Positions 19,485 to 30,020 of a stretch of DNA of 64,000 nt are shown piece by piece. Below the pieces are notes generated by a model. That model searched no databases and was not told the origin of the DNA. It saw nothing but the letters and a program-made list of their open reading frames with translations. The DNA lies in the NCBI RefSeq assembly GCF_026013545.1, contig NZ_JAPDOG010000007.1, forward strand, positions 124,001-188,000, written 5' to 3'. The position numbers and the translations under genes were made by a program. Positions within the stretch are counted from its first letter, which is position 1; each line of letters starts with the position of its first letter. This DNA comes from Defluviimonas salinarum. GTDB lineage: Bacteria; Pseudomonadota; Alphaproteobacteria; Rhodobacterales; Rhodobacteraceae.

Positions 19485-21224
19485 ATGGTCGGTGCAAGTA
19501 AGATCCTCACGGTCTCGTACGGCACGTTCTCCTGCACGCTGGAGGGGTTCGACGAGCCGTTCTCGACCATGAAGGCGATTGCCGAGTATTTCCGTGACCT
19601 CGCCGCCGACGACCGCTATTTCGGCGCCGAGCCGCCGACTCCGGATGCCGAGATGCTGCACAAGATCGCCGAGCGCGAGATCCAGCGCCGGGTCGACGCG
19701 AAGATCAGCGAGCACGGCATCGTGCTGCGCCCCCAGGGCGCGCAGGCGGACCAGCCGGCCACCGCTCCGGCGCCGGCCGCGGCCAAATCCGCAGCTGCCC
19801 CGGCACCGGCCGTGGCCGAGCGCGTAACCGCACCGGAGGACGACGGCGTCGCCGCGAAGCTCCAGCGCATCCGCGCGGTCGTCGCGACCACCCATCCGGC
19901 CTCCGGCGCCAACGAGCCCGAGGCGGAGTTCGCCTCTGCCGCGCCCATGCCCGGCGACGATTTCGGCTTCGACATCGACCTCGGCGACGACCTCTCCGAG
20001 CCGATGGAAGCCTCCCCCGCCGTCGGAGCCGGCCCGGCCAGCGACTCCGCCGCCCCCGAAGACGACAAGCCGAGCTACTTCGAGCGCGCCCGCGCCCGGG
20101 TGATCAAGATCCACCGCGCGGCGGCCGAGAATGACGGGACCTCCCCGCAGGCGATCCCGGCGGCCCCCGAGGCCGGCCGCGACGCGGACGTCACCGTCGA
20201 GAGCCCGGACGAAGACGACCAGCGCTCGGCGATCTTCGCCGCGCTCCACGACGACGCCGGCGCGGCCGCGACCGACGAGCCGCAGGATGACGCCGTCGAC
20301 GCGGCCGAGGACGACGAAGATTCGACGCTACTCGCCGGCATCAGCGCGGCGATCGGCGCGGCCGGGCACGACCACGGCACGGACGCCCCGCGCAATCGGG
20401 CCGAGCCCCCCCATGAGCCGCGCCGCCCGTCCCATACCGGCCGCGCGATCCTCGAAGCCCGGTCGGATAATGACGAGGCCTCGGTGGAACGGCTGATGGA
20501 GGTCGCCAAGTCGAAGCTCGAAGGCGTCGAGAACCGCCGCCGCTTCTCGGCGATCACCCAGCTCAAGGCGGCCGTCGTCGCCACCGTCGCCGACCGCAAG
20601 CTGAAATCCAGCGACGATGAGGACCGTGCGTCGGCAGCCCCCAGGACCGATCTCGACCGTTACCGCGACGATCTGTCGAAGGCCGTTCGTCCGCGCCCGC
20701 CCGTGACCGGGATGGAGGACGCCGAGCCCGCACCGGCTCCCGCGGCCGAGCCACGCCCGGCGCCGCTGGTTCTCGTCTCCGCGCAGCGTATCGACGCCGA
20801 ACCCGAGCCCGCGCCGGCCGACGAGGAGATCATCCAGCCGCGCCGCGTCAGCGCCGGTCACCACGACCTCGACGAGGCCGATGTCGACGAGGCTGAAGTC
20901 GAGGCCGAGGCCGCGATCTCGCCCGAGGACGCCCGGAATTTCGCCGACTTCGCCGAGCGGCTCGGCGCGACGAGTCTTGTCGAGCTTCTCGAGGCTGCCG
21001 CCGCCTATACCGCCACGGTCGAGGGCCAGCCGCATTTCTCGCGCCCGCAGATCCTGCGCAAGATCGCGCGGGTCTCCGACGAGGTCGAATACAGCCGCGA
21101 GGACGGGCTGCGCTCGTTCGGCATGCTCTTGCGGCAGGGCAAGATCCAGAAGGTACGCCGCGGCCAGTTCGCGATCACCGAGGCCTCGCGCTTCATGTCC
21201 GAGGCGCGTCACGCGACGCGCTGA
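19485..21224 (+). CDS. Large acidic protein with conserved N terminus and winged-helix-like C terminus
   Basis: 579 residues in three parts. Residues 1-90 (SKILTVSYGTFSCTLEGFDE, then PFSTMKAIAEYFRDLAADDRYFG) look conserved and globular. A long Ala/Pro/Asp/Glu-rich middle is probably disordered. The last 100 residues (from about PEDARNFADFAERLGATSL) form helices ending in FSRPQILRKIARVSDEVEYS and GLRSFGMLLRQGKIQKVRRG, like a winged helix. I recall similar Rhodobacterales proteins, some annotated doubtfully as chemotaxis proteins; no CheA kinase motif is present. The first ATG without an upstream leader peptide is taken as start. Function unknown. Confidence 0.75.
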   Translation: MVGASKILTVSYGTFSCTLEGFDEPFSTMKAIAEYFRDLAADDRYFGAEPPTPDAEMLHKIAEREIQRRVDAKISEHGIVLRPQGAQADQPATAPAPAAAKSAAAPAPAVAERVTAPEDDGVAAKLQRIRAVVATTHPASGANEPEAEFASAAPMPGDDFGFDIDLGDDLSEPMEASPAVGAGPASDSAAPEDDKPSYFERARARVIKIHRAAAENDGTSPQAIPAAPEAGRDADVTVESPDEDDQRSAIFAALHDDAGAAATDEPQDDAVDAAEDDEDSTLLAGISAAIGAAGHDHGTDAPRNRAEPPHEPRRPSHTGRAILEARSDNDEASVERLMEVAKSKLEGVENRRRFSAITQLKAAVVATVADRKLKSSDDEDRASAAPRTDLDRYRDDLSKAVRPRPPVTGMEDAEPAPAPAAEPRPAPLVLVSAQRIDAEPEPAPADEEIIQPRRVSAGHHDLDEADVDEAEVEAEAAISPEDARNFADFAERLGATSLVELLEAAAAYTATVEGQPHFSRPQILRKIARVSDEVEYSREDGLRSFGMLLRQGKIQKVRRGQFAITEASRFMSEARHATR

Positions 21225-21250
21225 GGCGGATCAGACCGGAGCGATCAGGA

Positions 21251-21278
21251 AAACGGAGCGGTTCTCACCGCTCCGTTT
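21251..21278. terminator. Bidirectional intrinsic terminator overlapping a gene end
   Basis: AAACGGAGCG (21251-21260) and CGCTCCGTTT (21269-21278) form a perfect 10-bp stem around an 8-base loop, with TCGTTT after it on the plus strand and TTTCC on the minus strand. It ends the acidic-protein gene and also covers the stop codon of the convergent DUF2842 gene at 21265. Confidence 0.75.
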
Positions 21279-21506
21279 CGTTTCCGGCCTCCGGATCGGC
21301 CTTGCCGACGCCGCGGAAGACGAAGCGGAACGGCAGCATCCAGAGAAAGCCGAGCCCGAGGTAGATCAGCATCTCGACCCAGAACGGCTGCCGCCCGAAG
21401 GCCGCGTCGAGCATGTTGATCAGGCTCACCGCGACGACGATATAGACCGGCAGCCCGACCAGCAGAATCAGGAGCGCGAGGCGCCGGCGGGTGCGGTAGG
21501 ACAGCA

Positions 21507-21507
<1 letters not shown>
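21265..21507 (-). CDS. DUF2842 family small membrane protein
   Basis: 80 residues with two hydrophobic helices, RLALLILLVGLPVYIVVAVSL and FWVEMLIYLGLGFLWMLPF, and an acidic C-terminal tail. This matches the alphaproteobacterial DUF2842 pattern. Its ATG overlaps the purA stop by one base, so translation is coupled to purA. The function is unknown. Confidence 0.82.
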
Positions 21508-22799
<1,292 letters not shown>

Positions 22800-22996
22800 C
22801 CGTCTCTCTCCTCTGACGCCAAACCCGGCACGGTATAGCGGCGTGGGCGGGCGGACGGAACCGGTAAATTGCGGCCGGCGCGGAATCGCGTCCGCGCCAT
22901 GCGTTGACGCATGTCAACGCGCGCGCGCCCGGCGTGGCGCAGACTGGTCCGGTCCAACCGATTGCACGCGGCGCGAGGGGCGAAGGGAGGGCGCAA

Positions 22997-23425
22997 ATGG
23001 CTTGGGTACGCGACATCCTCAGTGCCAAGAGGCACGGGATCTTCGGCGTCGGCCCCGACGACATGGTGCTCGATGCGCTGAAGCTGATGGCCGAGAAGGA
23101 CATCGGCGCGGTGCTCGTCACCGAGGGCGACCGGCTCGCCGGCATCTTCACCGAACGGCGCTACGCGCGCGAGGTGTTCCTCAAGGGCCGTTCCTCGCCC
23201 ATGACGAAGGTCGGCGAGGTGATGGAGCGCGACGTGATCACGGTGACGCCCGACGAGACGGCGGAGGCCTGCATGGCGCTGATGTCCCGCAACCGCATTC
23301 GCCACCTGCCGGTGATGCGGGACGGCACGCTCGTCGGGGTGATCTCGATCGGCGACCTGATGCAGAGCATCATCGAGGACCGGGAGTTCGATATCGGCCA
23401 GCTCGTCAACTATGTGAGCCGGTAG
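22997..23425 (+). CDS. CBS-pair domain protein
   Basis: 142 residues made of two CBS motifs (MVLDALKLMAEKDIGAVLVTEGDRLAGIFTE-type first repeat; VTPDETAEACMALMSRNRIRHLPVM and LVGVISIGDLM in the second). CBS pairs bind adenine nucleotides or SAM and usually regulate partners. The start at 22997 has GGGAGG seven bases upstream. It is divergent from purA, which fits adenylate sensing, but the partner is unknown. Confidence 0.9.
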   Translation: MAWVRDILSAKRHGIFGVGPDDMVLDALKLMAEKDIGAVLVTEGDRLAGIFTERRYAREVFLKGRSSPMTKVGEVMERDVITVTPDETAEACMALMSRNRIRHLPVMRDGTLVGVISIGDLMQSIIEDREFDIGQLVNYVSR

Positions 23426-23516
23426 TCGCGGGCGGACAGCCCCGCCCCGCACCCCGTCCCCGTCTGGACAGGGGCCGCCCGGCTGCGCTAGCCAGTGCGA
23501 AAACCGGAGAACACCC

Positions 23517-23912
23517 ATGGGCTTCCTGATCCGCTGGCTCGCCGCGTTCGGCCTTCTGTCCGCGACCTACAACCCGACCGGCTGGAGCTTCGCCCACTGG
23601 GCCCGGCAGTCCTTCGCCGACGAGATGCCGCTGATCGTGCTCGCCGGCCTCGTGCTGCTCATCGGCTATGTGATCTACCTGCGCGCCACCCTGCGCTCGA
23701 TCGGCGGCCTCGGCATGGCGCTCGTCGCCGCCGTCGTGGCCGCGCTGGCCTGGGTACTGATCGACCAGGGGCTTCTCCGGCTCGACAATCCCTCGCTCAA
23801 CGCCTGGCTCGGGATTGTGGCGCTGTCGGTGGTGCTCGGCATCGGCCTGAGCTGGAGCCATGTGCGCCGCCGCATCTCCGGACAGTCCGACATGGACGAT
23901 GTCGGCGACTGA
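23517..23912 (+). CDS. Small inner-membrane protein (DUF6524-like)
   Basis: 131 residues with four hydrophobic helices and a characteristic start, FLIRWLAAFGLLSATYNPTG followed by WSFAHWAR. I recall this pattern as a conserved alphaproteobacterial family of unknown function (DUF6524), stated from memory. The last residues (SGQSDMDDVGD) are cytoplasmic-like and acidic. secG follows 67 bases later. Confidence 0.7.
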   Translation: MGFLIRWLAAFGLLSATYNPTGWSFAHWARQSFADEMPLIVLAGLVLLIGYVIYLRATLRSIGGLGMALVAAVVAALAWVLIDQGLLRLDNPSLNAWLGIVALSVVLGIGLSWSHVRRRISGQSDMDDVGD

Positions 23913-23979
23913 GGGGTTGCGGCCCCGCCGCCATGGGCCTAGATAGGCGCGTCAGCGAAATACGAAGGCCAAGCGGTCC

Positions 23980-24339
23980 ATGGAAAACGTCGTCCTCACC
24001 GTCCATCTGATTCTCGCGCTCCTGATGATCGGGGTGGTGCTCCTGCAGCGCTCCGAGGGCGGCGGGCTTCTCTCCGGCGGCGGCTCGATGTCGGCCCGCG
24101 GCGCGGCCAATGCGCTGACGAAGGTGACCTGGCTTCTCGCCATCGGCTTCATCGCCACCTCGATCACGCTGACGATCCTCGCGGCGCAGAACGCCAAGGG
24201 CACCTCGGTGCTCGACCAGTCCGGCGCCGAGGCCCCGGCCGAGGTTCCGGCGGACGTGACCGCCCCGCTTGCGCCCGAAGGCGACCTCCTGCCGCCGTCG
24301 AGCGGCGACGCCCCCGCCGCACCGCCGCCGGCGGAGTGA
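23980..24339 (+). CDS. secG: Preprotein translocase subunit SecG
   Basis: 119 residues. SecG is the accessory subunit of the SecYEG channel. Two transmembrane helices flank the family loop VVLLQRSEGGGLLSGGGSMSARGAANALTK. An Ala/Pro-rich tail (residues 80-119) follows, common in alphaproteobacterial SecG. It precedes pyrG, the usual secG-pyrG neighbourhood. Confidence 0.95.
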   Translation: MENVVLTVHLILALLMIGVVLLQRSEGGGLLSGGGSMSARGAANALTKVTWLLAIGFIATSITLTILAAQNAKGTSVLDQSGAEAPAEVPADVTAPLAPEGDLLPPSSGDAPAAPPPAE

Positions 24340-24506
24340 CGCCGCACCACAACGATTTGATCTGACACTCGAACCTTACCACAACACCTTGCGGTCCAGT
24401 TGCGGGCAGCGCGCGAATCTGTTATGCGTCGACTCCCGTGATGTCGTGTCCTGAGACGGCACGACAAACCCAGGCGACTTGAGGCAATCACGGGAGATTC
24501 CGCAGC

Positions 24507-26150
24507 ATGGCGCGTTATGTATTCATCACCGGCGGTGTGGTCTCCTCGCTCGGCAAGGGACTGGCCTCGGCGGCGCTCGGCGCGCTCCTGCAGGCCCGCG
24601 GCTATTCGGTGCGGCTGCGGAAGCTCGACCCCTATCTCAACGTCGACCCCGGCACGATGTCGCCCTTCGAGCATGGCGAGGTCTTCGTCACCGACGACGG
24701 CGCCGAGACCGACCTCGACCTCGGCCATTACGAGCGGTTCACCGGCGTCCACGCCCGCAAGACCGATTCCATCTCCTCGGGGCGGATCTATTCCAACGTG
24801 CTGGAGAAGGAGCGCCGCGGCGACTACCTCGGCAAGACGATCCAGGTGATCCCCCACGTCACCAACGAAATCAAGGAGTTCCTCCATATCGGCGAGGACG
24901 AGGTCGATTTCATGCTCTGCGAGATCGGCGGCACCGTGGGCGACATTGAGGGCCTGCCCTTCTTCGAGGCGATCCGCCAGTTCATCCACGAGCGGCCCCG
25001 CGGCCAGTCGATCCTGATGCACCTGACGCTCCTGCCCTATCTCGCGGCCTCCGGCGAGTTGAAGACCAAGCCGACCCAGCACTCGGTCAAGGAGCTCCAG
25101 TCGATCGGCCTCGCGCCCGACGTGCTCGTCTGCCGCTCCGAACACCCGATCCCGGAGAAGGAGCGCGCCAAGATCGCGCTCTTCTGCAACGTCCGTCCCG
25201 AGGCGGTGATCCCCGCCTACGATCTCAAGACGATCTACGAGGCGCCTCTGGCCTATCACCGCGAGGGGCTCGACCAGGCGGTGCTCGACGCCTTCGGCAT
25301 CGCGCCTGCGCCGCGGCCCAACCTCGGGCGCTGGGAAGACGTGATGGACCGGCTGACCAATGCCGAGGGCGAGGTCCGCGTCGCCATCGTCGGCAAGTAC
25401 ACCCAACTCGAGGACGCCTACAAATCCATCGCCGAGGCGCTGACCCACGGCGGCATGGCCAACCGGGTGCGCGTGAAGTCCGAATGGATCGACGCCGAGA
25501 TCTTCGAGCGCGAGGACCCCGCGCCCTGGCTCGAGCGCTTCCACGCGATCCTCGTCCCCGGCGGCTTCGGCGAGCGCGGCACGGAAGGAAAGATCAAGGC
25601 CGCGCAGTTCGCGCGTGAAAAGAAAATCCCCTATCTCGGCATCTGCCTCGGCATGCAGATGGCCGTGATCGAGGCGGCGCGGAACAAGGCGGGCCTCACC
25701 CGCGCCGGCTCCGAGGAATTCGACCACGAGAAGGGCGAGAAGCGGTTCGAACCGGTCGTGTACCACCTCAAGGAATGGGTGCAGGGCAACCACATGGTCG
25801 CCCGCAAGGTCGATGACGACAAGGGCGGCACGATGCGGCTCGGCGCCTATACCGCCAATCTCAAGGAAGGCTCGAAGGTCGCCCATGTCTACGGCGCCGC
25901 GACGATCGAGGAGCGCCACCGCCACCGCTACGAGGTGGACGTGAAATACCGCGAGAAGCTCGAGGCCTGCGGGCTGATCTTCTCGGGCATGAGCCCGGAC
26001 GGCAAGCTCCCCGAGATCGTCGAGTGGCAGGACCATCCCTGGTTCATCGGCGTCCAGTTCCACCCCGAGCTGAAGTCGAAACCCTTCGCCCCGCACCCCC
26101 TCTTCGCCGATTTCGTGCGGGCAGCGAAGGAGATCGAGCGGCTGGTTTGA
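24507..26150 (+). CDS. pyrG: CTP synthase
   Basis: 547 residues. It aminates UTP to CTP with ATP and glutamine. The N-terminal synthetase domain begins [20 protein letters not shown] with the P-loop; the C-terminal class-I glutamine amidotransferase has the nucleophile in [14 protein letters not shown] and the His/Glu pair in [12 protein letters not shown]. Full length and intact. Confidence 0.98.
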   Translation: MARYVFITGGVVSSLGKGLASAALGALLQARGYSVRLRKLDPYLNVDPGTMSPFEHGEVFVTDDGAETDLDLGHYERFTGVHARKTDSISSGRIYSNVLEKERRGDYLGKTIQVIPHVTNEIKEFLHIGEDEVDFMLCEIGGTVGDIEGLPFFEAIRQFIHERPRGQSILMHLTLLPYLAASGELKTKPTQHSVKELQSIGLAPDVLVCRSEHPIPEKERAKIALFCNVRPEAVIPAYDLKTIYEAPLAYHREGLDQAVLDAFGIAPAPRPNLGRWEDVMDRLTNAEGEVRVAIVGKYTQLEDAYKSIAEALTHGGMANRVRVKSEWIDAEIFEREDPAPWLERFHAILVPGGFGERGTEGKIKAAQFAREKKIPYLGICLGMQMAVIEAARNKAGLTRAGSEEFDHEKGEKRFEPVVYHLKEWVQGNHMVARKVDDDKGGTMRLGAYTANLKEGSKVAHVYGAATIEERHRHRYEVDVKYREKLEACGLIFSGMSPDGKLPEIVEWQDHPWFIGVQFHPELKSKPFAPHPLFADFVRAAKEIERLV

Positions 26151-26437
26151 CGGCGCGGCGCGAGCGGACGATCCGCTTAAAGCCGGCTCGTTGCAGGACC
26201 GCCTGCCGAGCGGCCATGTCTCTGAATTGCGCGGGTCCGCCATGCGGACACTGCCGTTCGTCGCACAAGCGGTGTTTCCGCTCGTTTCGACTGTTTTTTC
26301 GAACAGCAGCAAAATCTGGCAATCTGCCGCCATCTGCATCAACGTTCGCCTGACCGCCAAACTTTTGGAAACAGGCGCAAGTCCGACGTGAAGCCGTAAC
26401 GGGCCGAGAACCCGGTTCCAAGATACGAGGGGCACAC

Positions 26438-27100
26438 ATGCAGAATGCGGGTTTCAGGGGAATGCGTGTGCTGAGTGCAGTCTGCGCACTCGCCTTGCTT
26501 GCCGGGTGTCAGGCTTCCCCGGAAGGGCGCGCGCTGCCTGACGATCCTTATGGTTGGCACGGTTCGGGAAAGATCGTCAGGCTTGCGGAGTTGGGAGACA
26601 GCGCCGAGCTTCGGCGCGGCTTCGCCGAGATGTCGCGGGGGGAGGTGTACTTCGGGGCGCTCCATGTGGATCGCGAAAGCGAACGTTACGCCTACACCCG
26701 CAGCTGGAACTCGATCGAAGCGGCCATCTCAGTCAGTGCGGCGGTCTGCTCGTCGAAGTCTGGCCGAGCCTGCCAGCTCGCCGCATTGGCTCTGCCGGCC
26801 GCGCTGCCGCCGGACACGCGCCGGGCGAAGGGCTTCAGTGTGCAGACGCTGAACCAGTTCCGGCTGCTTTATGCCAAGGTCCAAAAACCCGGCCTCTGGG
26901 GCGCCTATGCCATCGCCCCGATGGCAGCGCAGGGATTTTCGGCGCAAGAGCGAACGGAAGAAGACGCCACACGCGGCGCCCTGAAAGATTGCGAGTTCCG
27001 GCTTGAGGCGGAACTGGCCCGGATCGGGCCGGCAGGCGCCGCAGCCGCACGGCGGGCCGGCTTCGCCCGTTGCGAGGTGGTCCACATTACGTCACCGTGA
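26438..27100 (+). CDS. Lipoprotein of unknown function
   Basis: 220 residues with a lipoprotein signal peptide: hydrophobic segment RVLSAVCALALLAGC ending in the lipobox LLAGC, so the mature N-terminal Cys should be acylated. The rest is soluble, with five further cysteines (VCSSKSGRACQLAALA, LKDCEFRL, FARCEVV) that could form disulfides. SRGEVYFGALHVDRESERYA and GLWGAYAIAPMAAQG are prominent, but I do not recognise a domain. Upstream 26151-26437 contains no convincing gene. Confidence 0.72.
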   Translation: MQNAGFRGMRVLSAVCALALLAGCQASPEGRALPDDPYGWHGSGKIVRLAELGDSAELRRGFAEMSRGEVYFGALHVDRESERYAYTRSWNSIEAAISVSAAVCSSKSGRACQLAALALPAALPPDTRRAKGFSVQTLNQFRLLYAKVQKPGLWGAYAIAPMAAQGFSAQERTEEDATRGALKDCEFRLEAELARIGPAGAAAARRAGFARCEVVHITSP

Positions 27101-27186
27101 AAGAAGCCGTCTGCAGGCTAGTTTCGGTCAGCCGGCCTGCGCCGCGTCGCAAACCTGCCACGCGCCGCCGGCCCCTGCTCGCACCT

Positions 27187-27408
27187 TCATTTCTGAGAGC
27201 GCGCTGTCGTGCCAGCGCCAGCGAGCCGATCGAGCCCCGCACGGAGGCGCCAGACCGCTTCGGCGGCGTGGTCTAGGCCGAGGATCACGAGGCAGAGCGG
27301 ACAGATCACGAAACGCGACAGCAGGCTGCGGCGAGTCCCGTCCGCGGTGCGGAGCGCCATGCCGGTCGGAAAGATGTTGGGGCTCACGACATCAAGCATT
27401 GGCGCCAT
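27187..27408 (-). CDS. Possible small membrane protein
   Basis: A 73-residue frame whose ATG (27408) is preceded by GGGAGGG at a spacing of 6 bases, the best sign it is real. The product has one hydrophobic stretch, LLSRFVICPLCLVILGLDHAAEAVW, with a CPLC motif, and a basic C terminus. No family is recognised. It lies in the otherwise empty 27101-27887 region on the strand opposite to its neighbours. It may be spurious. Confidence 0.35.
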   Translation of the reverse strand: MAPMLDVVSPNIFPTGMALRTADGTRRSLLSRFVICPLCLVILGLDHAAEAVWRLRAGLDRLAGAGTTARSQK

Positions 27409-27887
27409 CTGCGGCCCTCCCGCCCTGAAACGGGAGCCGCTGCGGCGTGGCGTGGCGCCCGGATCGTCCGGCGCGACCACAAGGACATTCTGCCTCTGCC
27501 ATGTGCGAGACTCTTCCCAATCGTTGCGAGGAAAACGCGGCCACCGTCTACGGTCGACAGGCCCATTGGGCGCACAGGGCCGACTGAGCCGACCATGACC
27601 TCATGGTGTCACCGGCCACGCCCTGTCGCAAGCGACAAGATGCCGCTATGGCTTGTTTGCGACAAAAAACTACAACTTTGACGTGTTTGTCATCTCACCG
27701 CGGAGCCGAACCGTTGACGCCACGGCAACCATACGAGCGGACCGGCCGGATTCGGGATCGTTTCGCGACGCCGGCAGCCCCTACCCGCGCCGATTCGACG
27801 CAATCGGGACCTTTACGACGCGGCTCTGGCGCGGACAACGGACCGACGCCTGCCATACACTTTGCAGACGCCGGATTTTCCGCCTAT
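27409..27887. other. Sparse intergenic region before the TerB gene
   Basis: No convincing gene is seen on either strand. The part around 27650-27710 is clearly less GC-rich than the surroundings (for example GACAAAAAACTACAACTTTG) and may hold the promoter of the TerB/PhnD-like pair. Short open frames here lack ribosome binding sites and familiar protein sequence. Confidence 0.5.
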
Positions 27888-28340
27888 ATGGCCTCCATGT
27901 TCGGACGCCTCCTCTCCTCGCTGCTCGGCCCTGAGCCCGAGCCCCTGCCCGCCCCCGAGGCGCGGCTGGCGCTTGCCGCGCTCCTGGTGCGGCTCGCCCG
28001 CGCCGACGAGTCCTACACCGATCCCGAGCGCGCCCGCATCGACCGTGTCCTCGCGACCCGCTATGACGTCTCGCCCTTCGAGGCCGCCAGGCTCCGCGCC
28101 GAGGCCGAGGTGCTGGAATCCGAGGCGCCCGACACCGTCCGCTTCACCCGCGCGCTGAAGGACGCCGTGCCGCACGAGGACCGGATGAGCCTGATGGAGG
28201 CGCTCTGGTCGGTGGCGCTCGCCGACGACGACCGCGACCCGCGCGAGGATGCGATGATCCGGGTCACCGCCGATCTGCTCGGCATCAATGACCGCGACCG
28301 CGCCATCGCCCGCCAAACTGTTGAGAAAAGACGGAAATGA
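27888..28340 (+). CDS. TerB-family tellurite-resistance-like protein
   Basis: About 150 residues, all-helical, with the TerB-type duplicated acidic motif: LLVRLARADESYTDPERARID and ALWSVALADDDRDPREDAMIRVTADLLGI. The family is named after tellurite resistance, but stand-alone members occur widely with unknown function. ATG 27888 or 27897 could be the start; neither has a clear ribosome binding site. The gene overlaps the following one by ATGA, so they are cotranslated. Confidence 0.8.
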   Translation: MASMFGRLLSSLLGPEPEPLPAPEARLALAALLVRLARADESYTDPERARIDRVLATRYDVSPFEAARLRAEAEVLESEAPDTVRFTRALKDAVPHEDRMSLMEALWSVALADDDRDPREDAMIRVTADLLGINDRDRAIARQTVEKRRK

Positions 28341-29104
28341 TCGCCAGCCTCGCGATGTACGACTGGCCGCATGTCGCGGCCGAACACGACCGCCTGTGGC
28401 AACTGGTCCGCGCGGCCCTGGCCGAGGAGGGCATCGACGCCCCCGCGGGCCTGACCCGCAACGGCAGCCTCTGGACGATCTGGGAAAGCCCCGCGCTGGT
28501 GCTCGGCCAGACCTGCGGCATGCCCTACCGGACCCGGCTCCACGGCCATGTCGCGCTGGTCGCGACGCTCGACTACGCGCTGCCCGACGCGCCGCCCGGC
28601 TACTACTATTCGGAATTCATCACCCGCGCCGACGAGCCGGGCGACGTCATTGATTTCATTGACAGAACGCTCGCCTTCAACGGTCAGGACAGCCAATCGG
28701 GCTGGGCCGCGCCGCAAAACCACGTCGCGCCCCTCGGGCTGAAGTTCAGCCACACCCGCCACACCGGCGCCCATCGCGACAGCGCCCGCGCGGTCGCCGA
28801 GGGCCGCGCCGACATCGCCGCGATCGACGCCGTCACCTGGCGGCTGATCGAGGCGCACATGCCCAAGCTCGCCGCGAAACTGCGCGTCATCACCCATACC
28901 GCGCCGACCCCCGGCCTGCCACTCATCACCGCGAAGGGCCGCGACGCCGTCGCCGTCGCCCGTGCGGTCGCCGCCGCGCTTGCCGCACTTGCCCCCGAAG
29001 ACCGCGCGGCCCTCGGGCTGGCCGGCCTCGCGGCGATCCCGCCGGAGGCCTATCTCGCGGTTCCCACCCCCGCCCCGCCATCGCAAGATGTGCCGGTCAA
29101 CTGA
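28337..29104 (+). CDS. PhnD-like (phosphate/phosphonate-type) binding-domain protein without signal peptide
   Basis: 255 residues with the PhnD/type-2 periplasmic-binding fold: IASLAMYDWPHV at the start, then LGQTCGMPYRTRLHGHVALVAT, the ligand-loop FSHTRHTGAHRDSARAVAEGRADIAAIDAVTWRLIE. Unlike transport proteins it lacks a signal peptide and lipobox, so it is probably cytoplasmic. No permease or ATPase of a phosphonate system is adjacent. It overlaps the TerB gene by four bases. Confidence 0.75.
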   Translation: MIASLAMYDWPHVAAEHDRLWQLVRAALAEEGIDAPAGLTRNGSLWTIWESPALVLGQTCGMPYRTRLHGHVALVATLDYALPDAPPGYYYSEFITRADEPGDVIDFIDRTLAFNGQDSQSGWAAPQNHVAPLGLKFSHTRHTGAHRDSARAVAEGRADIAAIDAVTWRLIEAHMPKLAAKLRVITHTAPTPGLPLITAKGRDAVAVARAVAAALAALAPEDRAALGLAGLAAIPPEAYLAVPTPAPPSQDVPVN

Positions 29105-29197
29105 GCGTTTCGCCGGAATTTTCCCGTCCAGCCGGACAAAAAGCGCATTGTAAAGCGGCGAATTATCCGCCCTACTCTGCGCCGGGGAGAATGCAAC

Positions 29198-29977
29198 GTG
29201 ACAGAAAAAGACATTCCGGTCATCGAAATCCGTGACCTGCACAAGGCTTATGGCCAGCTTGAAGTCCTGAAAGGCGTCTCGCTCAAGGCGATGCGCGGCG
29301 GGGTCGTCTCGCTCATCGGCTCGTCCGGCTCGGGCAAATCGACGCTCCTGCGCTGCTGCAACCTGCTGGAGGACAGCCAGCAGGGCGAGGTGATCTTCAA
29401 GGGCGAAGAGGTCAAGTGGCGCGGCGAGGGGCTCGGCCGCCATCCGGCCGACCGGGCGCAGGTGATCCGCATCCGCACCAACCTGTCGATGGTGTTCCAG
29501 CAGTTCAACCTCTGGTCCCACATGACGATCCTGCAGAATGTCATGGAGGCGCCGCTGACGGTGCTGAAGCGGGACAGGGCCGAGGTCGAGGCCTCGGCGC
29601 GCAAGTATCTCGAGAAGGTCGGCATCGGCGACAAGTGCGACGCCTATCCCGCGCAGCTCTCGGGTGGCCAGCAGCAGCGCGCCGCCATCGCGCGCGGGCT
29701 CTGCATGGAGCCGACCGCGCTCCTCTTCGACGAGCCGACCTCGGCGCTCGACCCCGAATTGCAGCAGGAAGTGGTGAAGGTGATCAAGGCGCTCGCCGAG
29801 GAACACCGCACCATGATCATCGTCACCCACGACATGCGGCTCGCCGCCGATGTGTCGGACCACGTCGTCTTCCTGCACCAGGGTCGGATCGAGGAGGAAG
29901 GTCCGCCGGCCGAGCTCTTCGGCAATCCGAAAACCGAACGCCTGCAACAGTTCCTGAGCGCGACCGTTGCGGCCTGA
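29198..29977 (+). CDS. Polar amino-acid ABC transporter, ATP-binding subunit
   Basis: 259 residues (HisP/GlnQ/OccP type). Walker A is GSSGSGKSTLLRCCN, the Q-loop FQQFNLWSHMT, the signature LSGGQQQRAAIARGL, Walker B ALLFDEPTSALDPE and the switch His IIVTHDM. The GTG start at 29198 has GGGGAGA eight bases upstream. First gene of a four-gene import operon that leads into the ligase cluster. Confidence 0.95.
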   Translation: MTEKDIPVIEIRDLHKAYGQLEVLKGVSLKAMRGGVVSLIGSSGSGKSTLLRCCNLLEDSQQGEVIFKGEEVKWRGEGLGRHPADRAQVIRIRTNLSMVFQQFNLWSHMTILQNVMEAPLTVLKRDRAEVEASARKYLEKVGIGDKCDAYPAQLSGGQQQRAAIARGLCMEPTALLFDEPTSALDPELQQEVVKVIKALAEEHRTMIIVTHDMRLAADVSDHVVFLHQGRIEEEGPPAELFGNPKTERLQQFLSATVAA

Positions 29978-30020
29978 CATTCAAAGCAGCTCGAACCAAA
30001 GCAAGACCGGGAGTTACCTT

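Noticed and set aside
26270-26310. CTGTTTTTTCGAACAG as a regulatory palindrome
   Set aside because: Only a 5-bp stem in an AT-rich patch; too weak to support a feature.
23952-26435. An 827-residue frame on the reverse strand opposite pyrG
   Set aside because: It is the mirror of a strongly conserved pyrG frame, with no recognisable domain. High GC content makes long antisense frames common here.
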